From: CAZHPA01 sp964533945
GTDB taxonomy: Bacteria > Bacillota > Clostridia > Lachnospirales > WRBF01
Assembly: GCA_964533945.1 (NCBI GenBank)
Contig: CAZHPA010000013.1
Coordinates: forward strand, 1-43,919
Direction: 5' to 3'
DNA length: 43,919 nt
Shown here in pieces: positions 34,753 to 42,678 of the stretch. The translations under genes were made by a program, and so were the position numbers. Each line of letters opens with the position of its first letter. The first letter of the stretch is position 1. Under the pieces are notes generated by a model, which had not been told where the DNA came from, did no database searches, and saw nothing but the letters and a program-made list of their open reading frames with translations.

Positions 34753-35064
34753 ATGTTATTATTAACTATTGATTATATACCAAATAAGGAAATAGAAGTT
34801 TTAGGAATCGTTAAAGGCTCAACAATTCAATCAAAAGATATAGGCAAAGATTTATTAAGCGGCTTAAAAACAATTGTAGGCGGAGAAATAACTTCATATA
34901 CAGAAATGATGAACGAAGCTAGAGCAATTGCAACTAAACGTATGGTTATGGAAGCCGAAGCTTTAAAGGCAGATGCTATCATTTGCGTTAGATACGCTTC
35001 AAGTGCTGTTATGGCAGGGGCAGCCGAAGTTATGGCATATGGTACGGCAGTAAAAATTAAATAG
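34753..35064 (+). CDS. YbjQ-family (DUF74) protein
   Basis: A 103-residue protein of the YbjQ/DUF74 family, pentameric small proteins sometimes called heavy-metal-binding domains. Diagnostic stretches: LGIVKGSTIQSKDIGKD, ARAIATKRMVMEAEALKADAIICVRY and a C-terminal YGTAVKI. Function unknown. SD AAAGGGGG. Followed by a terminator-like hairpin. Confidence 0.85.
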   Translation: MLLLTIDYIPNKEIEVLGIVKGSTIQSKDIGKDLLSGLKTIVGGEITSYTEMMNEARAIATKRMVMEAEALKADAIICVRYASSAVMAGAAEVMAYGTAVKIK

Positions 35065-35072
35065 GTTTTGCC

Positions 35073-35100
35073 AAACGTGGGGCAGCAAAACCCCACGTTT
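35073..35100 (+). terminator. Terminator-like hairpin before alaS
   Basis: AAACGTGGGG (35073-35082) pairs with CCCCACGTTT (35091-35100) around an 8-base loop: a strong 10-base stem with only a short T-run. It probably ends the preceding transcript. The 47 bases left before alaS leave no room for a T-box element. Confidence 0.75.
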
Positions 35101-35147
35101 AACATTAAGAGAAGTAAAAAGTTAATTATAAAAAAGGAGAGTAAAAA

Positions 35148-37817
35148 ATGTTAGGCTTAAATGAAATAAGAGAAAAATTTTTGTCTTTCTTTGAAGAAAA
35201 AGACCATTTACGTATGAAAAGCTTCCCATTAGTTCCGCAAAATGATAAAAGCTTATTACTTATAAATTCAGGCATGGCACCATTAAAGCCATATTTCACA
35301 GGACAAGAAATTCCACCTAAAAAGCGTGTTGCAACTTGTCAAAAATGTATTAGAACAGGTGATATAGAAAACGTAGGCAAAACAACAAGACACGGAACGT
35401 TTTTTGAAATGCTTGGCAACTTTTCTTTTGGGGATTATTTCAAAGAAGAAATAATTGAATGGAGCTGGGAATTTGTAACCGAAGTTATGCAAATTCCAAA
35501 GGACAGGCTGTACGTTTCCGTATACTTAGAAGACGACGAAGCTTTTAACATTTGGCACGAAAAAATTGGCTTACCAAAAGAAAGAATTTTCAAAATGGGC
35601 AAAGAAGACAACTTTTGGGAAGTTGGCATTGGCCCTTGCGGCCCTTGTTCCGAAATATATTACGATAAAGGCGAACAATACGGTTGTGACAATGAAAATT
35701 GTACAGTTGGATGCAATTGCGACAGATATATGGAATTTTGGAACTTAGTTTTCACGCAGTTCGATAAAACAGAAGACGGGCAATATAAAGAGCTTTCACA
35801 AAAAAATATTGATACAGGCATGGGGCTTGAACGCATGGCTTCTTTAATGCAAGATGTGCCGTCCATTTTTGATGTTGATACCGTAAAAGCAATTCGTGAT
35901 GAAGTTTGTAAAATTGGCAAAGTAGAATATGGTAAAGACATCCAAGCCGATGTTTGCATTAGAGTTATTACAGACCATATACGCTCACTTGTATTTATGA
36001 CAGCAGATGGCGTTTTACCTTCAAGTGACGGACGTGGCTATATTTTTAGAAGGCTTTTAAGGCGTGCATTAAGACACGGCAATATTTTAAACATTAAAGG
36101 TTGCTTTTTAGCAAATTTAAGCAAAGTTGTAATCGAAACCTCAAAAGATGCATACCCCGAACTTTTAGAAAAAAGTGACTATATATATAAAATAATTTCT
36201 ATTGAAGAAAAGAAGTTTTTAGAAAATGTTCAACAGGCAATAGGCATTTTTAAAAACCATGTTGGAAAGTTGAAAGAAGGAGCAGAAGGCGTTAATTGGG
36301 GAAAAGAAGCATTTAGATTATACGATACATTTGGGCTTCCTTTTGATTTAATGCAAGAACTGTTTGCGCTGGAAGGAATAACTGTTGACGAAGCGGCATT
36401 TAACGAAGAAATGGAAAAACAACGTCAGCGCGCAAGGTCTGCTCGTGACGAAGCAACGTACATGGGTTCGGAAGCAACAATATACCATAATATTGACACT
36501 AAAGAAATTGGAGCAACCGAATTTTTCGGCTACAACGCATTAGAAGTTTTAGATGCTAAAGTTTTAGCAATCATCTTAAAAAATGAATCGGGTAGCGAAT
36601 TAATTAATGAACTAACTTATGAAACGGCTGCAGATGGCGAAGTTTCAATTATATTAGACAAAACACCTTTTTATGCCGAACGCGGTGGACAAAAAGGCGA
36701 TAAAGGAACTATTAGTACACAAACAGCAACAATTGAAATTGATGAATGTATACTTGTTGCAGGTAACAGAGTTGCACATATAGGCAAAATTACAGAAGGT
36801 ACTTTAAAAGTAGGCGATACTGTAAAGACGCAAGTTTCTGAAAAAGAAAGGCTATCTATTTGCCGCAACCATACAGCAACCCACTTATTGCAAAAGGCAT
36901 TAAGGGATAGTTTTGGAAACCATATAGAGCAGGCAGGCTCAAGCGTTGACGGTAATAAACTTAGATTCGACTTTACAAATTTTGCGCCTTTAAGCCGAAA
37001 AGAAATAGAAAATATAGAAGACGTTGTTAATGAAAAGATTTTGGAATGCTTGCCTGTAACAGTTACAGAAGAAAGCATTGAAGATGCCCGAAAAATGGGA
37101 GCCATGGCGTTGTTTGGAGAAAAATATTCTGATAAAGTTAGAGTTGTAAATATATCAGACTACTCAATAGAACTTTGCGGAGGAACTCATGTTGATAATA
37201 CGTGTAAAATTGGTTCTTTTAACATAATTTCCGAAACAGGCATTGCAGCAGGTGTTCGCCGTATTGAAGCCGTAACAGGAAGGGGTGCTTTAGAATATTA
37301 CAAAGATATGGAAGAAAAACTTTGGGCAGTTGCCGATGCAATAAAAACTTTCCCAAATGATGTTGTTCAAAAAATGCAATATTATATTAAAGAATCAGCC
37401 GAATTAAATAGTGAAATCGAAAAGTTAAAAGCTAAAATGGCAAAAAATTTAGTTGACGAGTTTATGCAAGCTAAAGAAGAAATAGGCGACATTAACGTAA
37501 TTTGTGCTGTAATGGATATGGCAAATGTTGATATGCTTAGAAACATGGGTGATAAATTAAAGGACAAGCTTATATCAGGCGTTGTTGTGCTTTCAAGCAT
37601 TGATAACGATAAAGTTAATTTGGTTGCTATGGCAACAGACGATGTTGTTAAAAAAGGCATTCATGCAGGGAACATAATCAAGGAAGCAAGTGCAATTATT
37701 GGCGGAAAAGGCGGCGGACGCCCTAGCATGGCGCAAGCAGGCGGAAAAGACGTTGATAAAATAGAATTGGCGCTTGAAAAGGCTAAAGAAGTAATTAGAA
37801 AAAGCTTAATTAGATAG
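35148..37817 (+). CDS. alaS: Alanyl-tRNA synthetase
   Basis: Charges tRNA-Ala. 889 residues: class II catalytic core at the N-terminus (FLSFFEEKDH, GMAPLKPYF, a loop with several Cys), the tRNA recognition region, an editing domain with HTATH and CGGTHVDN zinc ligands, and the C-terminal oligomerisation part (GGKGGGRPSMAQAGGKD). SD AAGGAG precedes the ATG. The end of the gene and the next gene's start form a 104-base tandem duplication. Confidence 0.97.
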   Translation: MLGLNEIREKFLSFFEEKDHLRMKSFPLVPQNDKSLLLINSGMAPLKPYFTGQEIPPKKRVATCQKCIRTGDIENVGKTTRHGTFFEMLGNFSFGDYFKEEIIEWSWEFVTEVMQIPKDRLYVSVYLEDDEAFNIWHEKIGLPKERIFKMGKEDNFWEVGIGPCGPCSEIYYDKGEQYGCDNENCTVGCNCDRYMEFWNLVFTQFDKTEDGQYKELSQKNIDTGMGLERMASLMQDVPSIFDVDTVKAIRDEVCKIGKVEYGKDIQADVCIRVITDHIRSLVFMTADGVLPSSDGRGYIFRRLLRRALRHGNILNIKGCFLANLSKVVIETSKDAYPELLEKSDYIYKIISIEEKKFLENVQQAIGIFKNHVGKLKEGAEGVNWGKEAFRLYDTFGLPFDLMQELFALEGITVDEAAFNEEMEKQRQRARSARDEATYMGSEATIYHNIDTKEIGATEFFGYNALEVLDAKVLAIILKNESGSELINELTYETAADGEVSIILDKTPFYAERGGQKGDKGTISTQTATIEIDECILVAGNRVAHIGKITEGTLKVGDTVKTQVSEKERLSICRNHTATHLLQKALRDSFGNHIEQAGSSVDGNKLRFDFTNFAPLSRKEIENIEDVVNEKILECLPVTVTEESIEDARKMGAMALFGEKYSDKVRVVNISDYSIELCGGTHVDNTCKIGSFNIISETGIAAGVRRIEAVTGRGALEYYKDMEEKLWAVADAIKTFPNDVVQKMQYYIKESAELNSEIEKLKAKMAKNLVDEFMQAKEEIGDINVICAVMDMANVDMLRNMGDKLKDKLISGVVVLSSIDNDKVNLVAMATDDVVKKGIHAGNIIKEASAIIGGKGGGRPSMAQAGGKDVDKIELALEKAKEVIRKSLIR

Positions 37818-37948
37818 TGTTAAGCTATAGGCATACAAGAATTATTAGCAGAAAATGCTGATAAGCAGAACTAATGCTTAAGTAAGTTAAAGAAATAATT
37901 AGAAAAAGCTTAATTAAGGAGTGTTAAGTTATAAACGGTCAAGAATTA
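37782..37948 (+). repeat. Tandem duplication of the alaS end / ABC gene start
   Basis: Copy 1 (37782-37844) and copy 2 (37886-37948) align without gaps at a 104-base offset with 52 of 63 identical bases. Copy 1 contains the real alaS end (stop 37815-37817). Copy 2 repeats the alaS tail as non-coding sequence, then carries the working SD and the start of the ABC ATPase gene. In copy 1 the SD is lost (AAGGAG reads TAGATAG-like) and the ABC frame stops after 15 codons. Confidence 0.85.
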
Positions 37949-39037
37949 CCAAACGAAAACGTACAGTTTGAAAATACAAACGCCGAAACAGCGCCTATAC
38001 CTATAATCGAAGTTAAAAATTTAACTAAATCATACGGTAGTTTTAAAGCTTTAAAAGACATTAGCTTTAGCGCACAAAGCGGAGAAATAATTGGCTTTTT
38101 AGGACCAAACGGTGCAGGTAAAACTACAACTATGAACATTATAACGGGCTATATTTCCTCAACAAGCGGAAACGTTATAGTTAACGGAAACGATATTTTA
38201 AAATCTCCTGAAAAGGTTAAAAAAGACATAGGCTATCTTCCTGATACACCGCCGCTTTATGTTGATATGAAAGTTTTGGAATATTTAAACTTTGTTGCCG
38301 AAATAAAAGGTGTTAAAAAATCAGAGCGTAAAGCAATGGTTCAAAACGTTATGGAAACGGTTAACATTACAGATATGTCGCAAAGGTTAATTAAACATCT
38401 TTCTAAAGGCTATTGCCAAAGAGTTGGCATTGCGCAGGCCTTAATTGGAAGCCCTAAAGTTTTAATACTAGATGAACCAACAGTTGGGCTAGACCCTAAA
38501 CAAATTATAGAAGTTAGAGATTTAATTAAAAGCTTGGGTGAAAAACATACTATAATTTTAAGTTCACATATTCTTTCGGAAGTTAGTGCTGTTTGCGATA
38601 GAGTTATAATTATTAATAAAGGCGAAATAGTTGCTTCTGATACAAAAGAAAGCTTATCTAAATCTTTACAAGAAGGAAATAAAATGCTTGTTCGCATTAA
38701 AGGTAATCAACAAAGCATAGAGAGAGCATTTGAAGGACAGGTTAAAGCTTTAACGTTTGAAGGAAGCGTTGAAGAAGGAACTATTGATGTTGTATTAGAA
38801 GGCTATGAAGACAAAGATATTAGAGAACTAATATTTAACACTTTATCGCAAAACAACTTACCTATATATATGATGAAATCACTTAACTTAACGCTTGAAG
38901 AAATTTTCCTTCAAGTTACATCAGGTGAATTTAAGCAAGAAGAAACAGAAGAGCAAGCTACAGAACAAGCTGATACAGAACAAACTAATAACGAGGAGGG
39001 AATAGAAAATGCTGGCGATAGCGAAACGAGAGCTTAG
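37931..39037 (+). CDS. ABC transporter ATP-binding protein (GldA/NatA-like), probable ATA start
   Basis: ATPase of a gliding-type (GldA) ABC-2 exporter. The first ATG (38132) comes after Walker A, so it cannot be the start. The frame is open back to a stop at 37925-37927, and the only well-placed initiator is ATA 37931, 9 bases after AAGGAG. From there: IIEVKNLTKSYG, Walker A GPNGAGKTT (residues 58-66), signature LSKGYCQRV, Walker B VLILDEPTVGLDP and the H-loop SSHILSE. 368 residues. A Glu/Gln/Thr-rich tail of about 35 residues follows a regulatory C-terminal domain. The end overlaps the permease gene by 29 bases. Cargo unknown. Confidence 0.88.
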   Translation: MNGQELPNENVQFENTNAETAPIPIIEVKNLTKSYGSFKALKDISFSAQSGEIIGFLGPNGAGKTTTMNIITGYISSTSGNVIVNGNDILKSPEKVKKDIGYLPDTPPLYVDMKVLEYLNFVAEIKGVKKSERKAMVQNVMETVNITDMSQRLIKHLSKGYCQRVGIAQALIGSPKVLILDEPTVGLDPKQIIEVRDLIKSLGEKHTIILSSHILSEVSAVCDRVIIINKGEIVASDTKESLSKSLQEGNKMLVRIKGNQQSIERAFEGQVKALTFEGSVEEGTIDVVLEGYEDKDIRELIFNTLSQNNLPIYMMKSLNLTLEEIFLQVTSGEFKQEETEEQATEQADTEQTNNEEGIENAGDSETRA

Positions 39038-39872
39038 AGCATATTTTGCTTCAATGACAGGCTATATTTTTATAGGGCTGTTTATATTTATGACTGCAGT
39101 CTTTTTTAGCTTAATAAATGTTGCCGGTGCCTATTCCGATTATAGCGTAACATTAACAAGTTCAAACATATTGTTTTTAATATTAATTCCGGCACTTACG
39201 ATGCGGCTTTTTGCAGAAGAAACAAAACAAAAAACAGACCAGCTTTTATTTACATCGCCGCTTTCAATTAACCAAATAGTTTTTGGAAAGTATTTTGCGG
39301 CATTAATTCTTTTTGTAATTACATTGGGAATTACAATTATTTTTCCAATTTCTCTTTCTTTTTATGGGGAAATGCCAATTGCAAAAATAGCAGGAGTTTT
39401 TATCGGCTTTTTCCTTTTAGGCGCAGCGTTTATATCTGTAGGGCTTTTTATTTCACTTTTAACAAATAGCCAAACTGTAGCTGCTGTTGCAACATTTTGC
39501 GTGCTATTTATGCTTTTTATAGTTGAAGCGCTTGCAACAGCAATACCTGTTGATAGACCAACTTCAATAGGGTTTTTGTGCGCCGTATTAGTACTTTATT
39601 CGATATTTGTATATGATAGCATGAAAAGTATACTGGCAACACTTGCAACTATTTTAATAGGGGTTGCTGCAATTTTTGGCGTATATAATTATAATCCATC
39701 TCTCTTTGATGGTCTTACGGGTAAAGTATTCAGCTGGTTTTCTGTGTTTTCAAGGTTTAGCAACTTTTCAAAAGGTATGATATATGCCGCTGATGTTGTT
39801 TATTATATTACATTTACCGCATTCTTTATCTTCCTAGCTACAGTTGTAATTGAAAGGAGGCGTTTGAAATAG
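39009..39872 (+). CDS. ABC-2 type permease (GldF-like)
   Basis: Membrane subunit of the same exporter. 287 residues with about six hydrophobic helices and an N-terminal cytoplasmic AIAKRELRAYFASMTGYIF typical of this group; ALTMRLFAEETKQKTDQLLFTSPLS is the conserved coupling region. SD GGAGGG in the end of the ATPase gene. Its TAG stop overlaps the probable ATA start of the next gene. Substrate unknown. Confidence 0.9.
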   Translation: MLAIAKRELRAYFASMTGYIFIGLFIFMTAVFFSLINVAGAYSDYSVTLTSSNILFLILIPALTMRLFAEETKQKTDQLLFTSPLSINQIVFGKYFAALILFVITLGITIIFPISLSFYGEMPIAKIAGVFIGFFLLGAAFISVGLFISLLTNSQTVAAVATFCVLFMLFIVEALATAIPVDRPTSIGFLCAVLVLYSIFVYDSMKSILATLATILIGVAAIFGVYNYNPSLFDGLTGKVFSWFSVFSRFSNFSKGMIYAADVVYYITFTAFFIFLATVVIERRRLK

Positions 39873-41314
39873 ATACCAACAAACAAAACAATAAACCTAA
39901 ACAAGCGGAACCTAAATTTAAACGTGGCAACCTTTCTGCAATTGCACTTATTTTTGTTGTGGCTATATTAATAGCTGCAAACGTGCTTATTGGGCGTTTA
40001 AATGTATCTATTGACTTAACGCCCGAAAAAAAGTATTCGCTTTCAACTGAAACTTTAAGTATGCTTAAAAATGTTGACGAAAAAGTTACTATTTATGCCC
40101 TATTTGCGGAAAATAGCGCAAACCAAGATATAGATACAATTAAAAAGCTTTTATCGCAATACGAAACAGGTTCAAGCAACATAACAGTTTCGTTTAAAGA
40201 CCCGTCGTTATATCCAACATTTATGGAAAAATATGAATCGGGAGATGAAGCAATTTCGCCAGACAGCGTAATTGTTGAAAGTGATAAACGTTTTAGAGTA
40301 ATTAAGTCGTATGAATTAATAGTTCCTCAAATAGATTATCAAACGTATACACAATATGTTGTAATTGATGCTGAATCTCAAATTACAAATGCAATATCAT
40401 ATGTTTCAGAAGCTGAAACAACTAATGTTTATGTTTTGTCGGGGCATAATGAAGTTAGCATTCCTGATAACATAATTAAAAAGATAGAGCTTGCAAACTA
40501 TAGCTTTTTAGAATTAAATCTTCTTCTAAACGGAGCAATACCCGAAGATTGTAATTTGCTTTTAATTTCAACGCCTCAAAGAGATTGGACATCAGCCGAA
40601 ACGAGCATACTCAAAGAGTATTTGCAAAACGGCGGACGTGCTTTAATTTTTATGGACATTGTTAACTACAATTTAACTAACTTAAACTCTGTTCTTTCTG
40701 AATATGGTGCAGGCGTTAACAACGCTATTTTGGTTGAAGGCAGCCAACGCAATTATTATCCGGGAAGCAGCCCCATAAATTTAATTCCTGTACTTGGAAG
40801 CCATGAAATTACAAGTAGTTTGGAAGAAAAGCAAATGTTAACTTTAATACCGCTTGCTTTAGGCATAGATGAATTGTCAACAAAAAAGGAAACGACGCTT
40901 TTTGAACCACTTTTAACAACAACAGAAAGTGCATATGGCAAAACTGACCCTAATCCAACTTCAATTAACAAGGAACAGTTTGACATTGACGGACCTTTTA
41001 ATGTTGCTGTTGCAATAACAGAGCAAGGTAACGAAAAAACAACTAAGCTTGTTGTTGTAGGTTCTTCTTCAATTTTAGACGAAAACGTTAATGAAGCAAT
41101 TGCAGGGGGGAATGTTGAATTTATAATTAATAGCATGAACTGGACGCAAGACAAAGCCGACAGAATTTATATTACGCCAAAATCGCAAACCCCAAACACA
41201 TTAACAATAAATCAGCAGCAAGCCGTAACAATAATGGTTTTAAGCGTTGTTGTTTTGCCAGCTGTAATTATTGGAATTGGTGTATTTGTATGGTTTAGAA
41301 GAAAAAACAGCTAG
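39869..41314 (+). CDS. GldG-like ABC auxiliary protein, probable ATA start
   Basis: 481-residue membrane-anchored protein of the GldG/ABC_transp_aux family. One N-terminal membrane helix (about 28-48), a large extracytoplasmic domain starting RLNVSIDLTPEKKYSLS, and a C-terminal helix ending WFRRKNS. The GTG at 39959 would begin inside the first helix. The frame opens at 39854, and perfect SD AAAGGAGG (39853-39860) stands 8 bases before ATA 39869, giving a Lys/Gln/Asn-rich cytoplasmic start. Forms the third part of the GldA-GldF-GldG-like cassette; the fourth gene often found (DUF4340) is absent. Its 3' end is duplicated downstream. Confidence 0.85.
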   Translation: MDTNKQNNKPKQAEPKFKRGNLSAIALIFVVAILIAANVLIGRLNVSIDLTPEKKYSLSTETLSMLKNVDEKVTIYALFAENSANQDIDTIKKLLSQYETGSSNITVSFKDPSLYPTFMEKYESGDEAISPDSVIVESDKRFRVIKSYELIVPQIDYQTYTQYVVIDAESQITNAISYVSEAETTNVYVLSGHNEVSIPDNIIKKIELANYSFLELNLLLNGAIPEDCNLLLISTPQRDWTSAETSILKEYLQNGGRALIFMDIVNYNLTNLNSVLSEYGAGVNNAILVEGSQRNYYPGSSPINLIPVLGSHEITSSLEEKQMLTLIPLALGIDELSTKKETTLFEPLLTTTESAYGKTDPNPTSINKEQFDIDGPFNVAVAITEQGNEKTTKLVVVGSSSILDENVNEAIAGGNVEFIINSMNWTQDKADRIYITPKSQTPNTLTINQQQAVTIMVLSVVVLPAVIIGIGVFVWFRRKNS

Positions 41315-41423
41315 TATAATAAAATACTTCAAGATTTATATTTTATTTCTTTTGCTTATTAGAAATTATTGGAATCGGTGTATTTGTATGGTTTAAAAGG
41401 AAAAACAGTTGACATAGCAAAAT
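41266..41423 (+). repeat. Tandem duplication of the gldG-like 3' end
   Basis: Copy 1 (41266-41325, end of the gene) and copy 2 (41364-41423) align without gaps at a 98-base offset with 51 of 60 identical. Copy 2 still reads IIGIGVFVWFKRKNS plus a stop; nearly all changes within this stretch are synonymous or Arg/Lys, and the stop TAG is TGA. The end of copy 2 provides the -35 element of the rplU promoter. Confidence 0.85.
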
Positions 41424-41437
41424 TGCTATGATATTAT
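41409..41437 (+). promoter_or_regulatory. Sigma-A promoter of the rplU operon
   Basis: TTGACA (41409-41414), 17-base spacer, TATTAT (41432-41437). The -35 lies in the duplicated gldG tail. The spacer contains an inverted repeat ATAGCAA/TTGCTAT separated by two bases (41413-41428), which could be an operator or incidental. Confidence 0.8.
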
Positions 41438-41452
41438 TATTTCCAATGTATC

Positions 41453-41492
41453 CGCACGAATAGGCGTAAACTTAAAAGTGCCAAATTCGGCG
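41453..41492 (+). promoter_or_regulatory. Candidate L21 leader RNA
   Basis: In the predicted 5' leader of rplU a two-level fold can be drawn: CGC (41453-41455), bulged A, CGAAT (41457-41461) pairing with ATTCG (41485-41489) and GCG (41490-41492), enclosing GGCGT (41463-41467) paired with GTGCC (41478-41482) including G-U pairs. Firmicutes have a known structured leader at this position linked to ribosomal protein autoregulation; the match to that family is by position and general shape only. Confidence 0.5.
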
Positions 41493-41531
41493 TGACTCTA
41501 ATTATATAATAATAGGGAGGTGTTTTGTATC

Positions 41532-41843
41532 GTGTATGCAATAATTGAAACAGGCGGAAAGCAATATAAAGTTTGCGAAGGCGATGTAATTAAAGTTGAA
41601 AAATTAGGCATAGAATCAGGATCTGATTATGATTTTGAAAATGTGCTTTTAATTTCAGATGATGGAAGCCTTAAACTTGGTTCACCATATGTTAAAAACG
41701 CAAGCGTAAGCGCTTCTGTTATTGGTGAAGGCAAAGCTAAAAAAGTTATAATTTATAAGTATAAGTCTAAAAAAGGCTTTCACAAGAAAAAAGGTCACAG
41801 ACAGCCTTTTACTAAGTTAAAAATTACTAAAATTAACGCCTAA
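41532..41843 (+). CDS. rplU: Ribosomal protein bL21
   Basis: 50S subunit protein of 103 residues. Start is GTG 41532 giving MYAIIETGGKQYKV, the universal L21 N-terminus, with GGGAGGTG 9 bases upstream; the GTG at 41520 lies in the SD. C-terminal KSKKGFHKKKGHRQPFTKLKI is typical. First gene of the usual rplU-prp-rpmA-obgE order. Confidence 0.97.
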   Translation: MYAIIETGGKQYKVCEGDVIKVEKLGIESGSDYDFENVLLISDDGSLKLGSPYVKNASVSASVIGEGKAKKVIIYKYKSKKGFHKKKGHRQPFTKLKITKINA

Positions 41844-41848
41844 AGCTT

Positions 41849-42184
41849 ATGATAAGCGTTAAAATTTTTAGAAACAATCAAGGCAACATTTACGGTTTTG
41901 AAGCAGTTAATCATGGAAACAGCATAGTTTGTTCAGCCGTTTCAATTTTAACCTTTAATGCCGTAAATAGCATTGAAAAGTTTACAAATGAAAAATGTGC
42001 TTGCGAATATAAAGAAAAAGGTGGCTTTTTAAAGTTTAGTGTTTCATCACTTGAAAATGGAGAAACTAACGAAAATGCCTCTCTTTTGTTAAATTCTATG
42101 CTCCTAGGGCTAAATGGCATACAGCAAAGCTACAAAAACCAGTTAAAAATAATTGAATTAAAAGGAGGTGCAAGTAATGCTTAA
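41849..42184 (+). CDS. prp: Ribosomal-processing cysteine protease Prp
   Basis: Cleaves the N-terminal extension of L27 in Firmicutes. 111 residues. The catalytic dyad is His22 and Cys28 in NHGNSIVCSAVS. In known Prp proteins the His and Cys are about 12 positions apart (His22 and Cys34 in Staphylococcus); here six residues of the intervening loop are missing. The rest (NAVNSIEKF, LLLNSMLLGLNGI) matches the family. Begins 6 bases after rplU and overlaps rpmA by 8 bases. Confidence 0.88.
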   Translation: MISVKIFRNNQGNIYGFEAVNHGNSIVCSAVSILTFNAVNSIEKFTNEKCACEYKEKGGFLKFSVSSLENGETNENASLLLNSMLLGLNGIQQSYKNQLKIIELKGGASNA

Positions 42185-42593
42185 AATTAATCTTCAGTTT
42201 TTTGCTCACAAAAAAGGCGTTGGCTCAACTAAAAACGGTCGTGATTCAAATTCAAAAAGACTTGGCGCTAAACGTGCAGATGGTCAATTTGTTAAAGCTG
42301 GTAACATTTTATATACTCAAAGAGGAACTAAAATTCACCCCGGCGACAACGTTGGCATAGGCTCAAACGACAGCTTATTTGCTTTAGTTGATGGAAACGT
42401 TAAATTTGAACGTAAAGGCAGAGATAAGAAAAAAGTTTCTGTATATCCAGTAGGATATGTTAAACCAACATTAGTTAAAGTGCCTAAAGCACCAACTGCA
42501 AAAGCTCCAGCTAACAAGCCTGTAGCAGCTAAAACTAATGCTAAACCACAAATTTCTAAAGCACCAGCAGGAAAAAGTAAAGGTAAGAAATAA
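42177..42593 (+). CDS. rpmA: Ribosomal protein bL27 with Prp cleavage site and long tail
   Basis: 50S protein near the peptidyl transferase centre. 138 residues. The N-terminus MLKINLQFFAHKKGVGSTKNG has the Firmicutes pre-sequence, with the predicted Prp cut after FFA (residue 10). The core ends near residue 92 (KKKVSVYPV). About 46 extra residues follow, rich in Lys, Ala and Pro (KAPTAKAPANKPVAAKT). Start chosen at ATG 42177, 6 bases after AAAGGAGGTG; the GTG at 42168 is part of the SD. Confidence 0.95.
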   Translation: MLKINLQFFAHKKGVGSTKNGRDSNSKRLGAKRADGQFVKAGNILYTQRGTKIHPGDNVGIGSNDSLFALVDGNVKFERKGRDKKKVSVYPVGYVKPTLVKVPKAPTAKAPANKPVAAKTNAKPQISKAPAGKSKGKK

Positions 42594-42597
42594 TTTT

Positions 42598-42626
42598 TTA
42601 AGCTTCCGTATTTAACGGAAGCTTAA
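42598..42626. other. Hairpin between rpmA and the small unknown gene
   Basis: AAGCTTCCGT (42600-42609) pairs perfectly with ACGGAAGCTT (42615-42624) around a 5-base loop, extended by TT/AA. A T-run precedes rather than follows it on +, so it is not a normal terminator for rpmA; partial termination, mRNA processing or stability is possible. Confidence 0.6.
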
Positions 42627-42678
42627 TCAATATTTAGATAAAAATTAATTAATATTTTTGAAAAGGAATGATTTTTAA

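Noticed and set aside
35065..35147. T-box riboswitch upstream of alaS
   Set aside because: Only 83 bases are available, mostly taken by the terminator of the preceding gene; no specifier stem or T-box sequence was seen.
38132..39037. ATPase starting at ATG 38132
   Set aside because: This would begin right after Walker A (GPNGAGKTTT) and drop the first beta strand; homologous sequence continues upstream to 37931.
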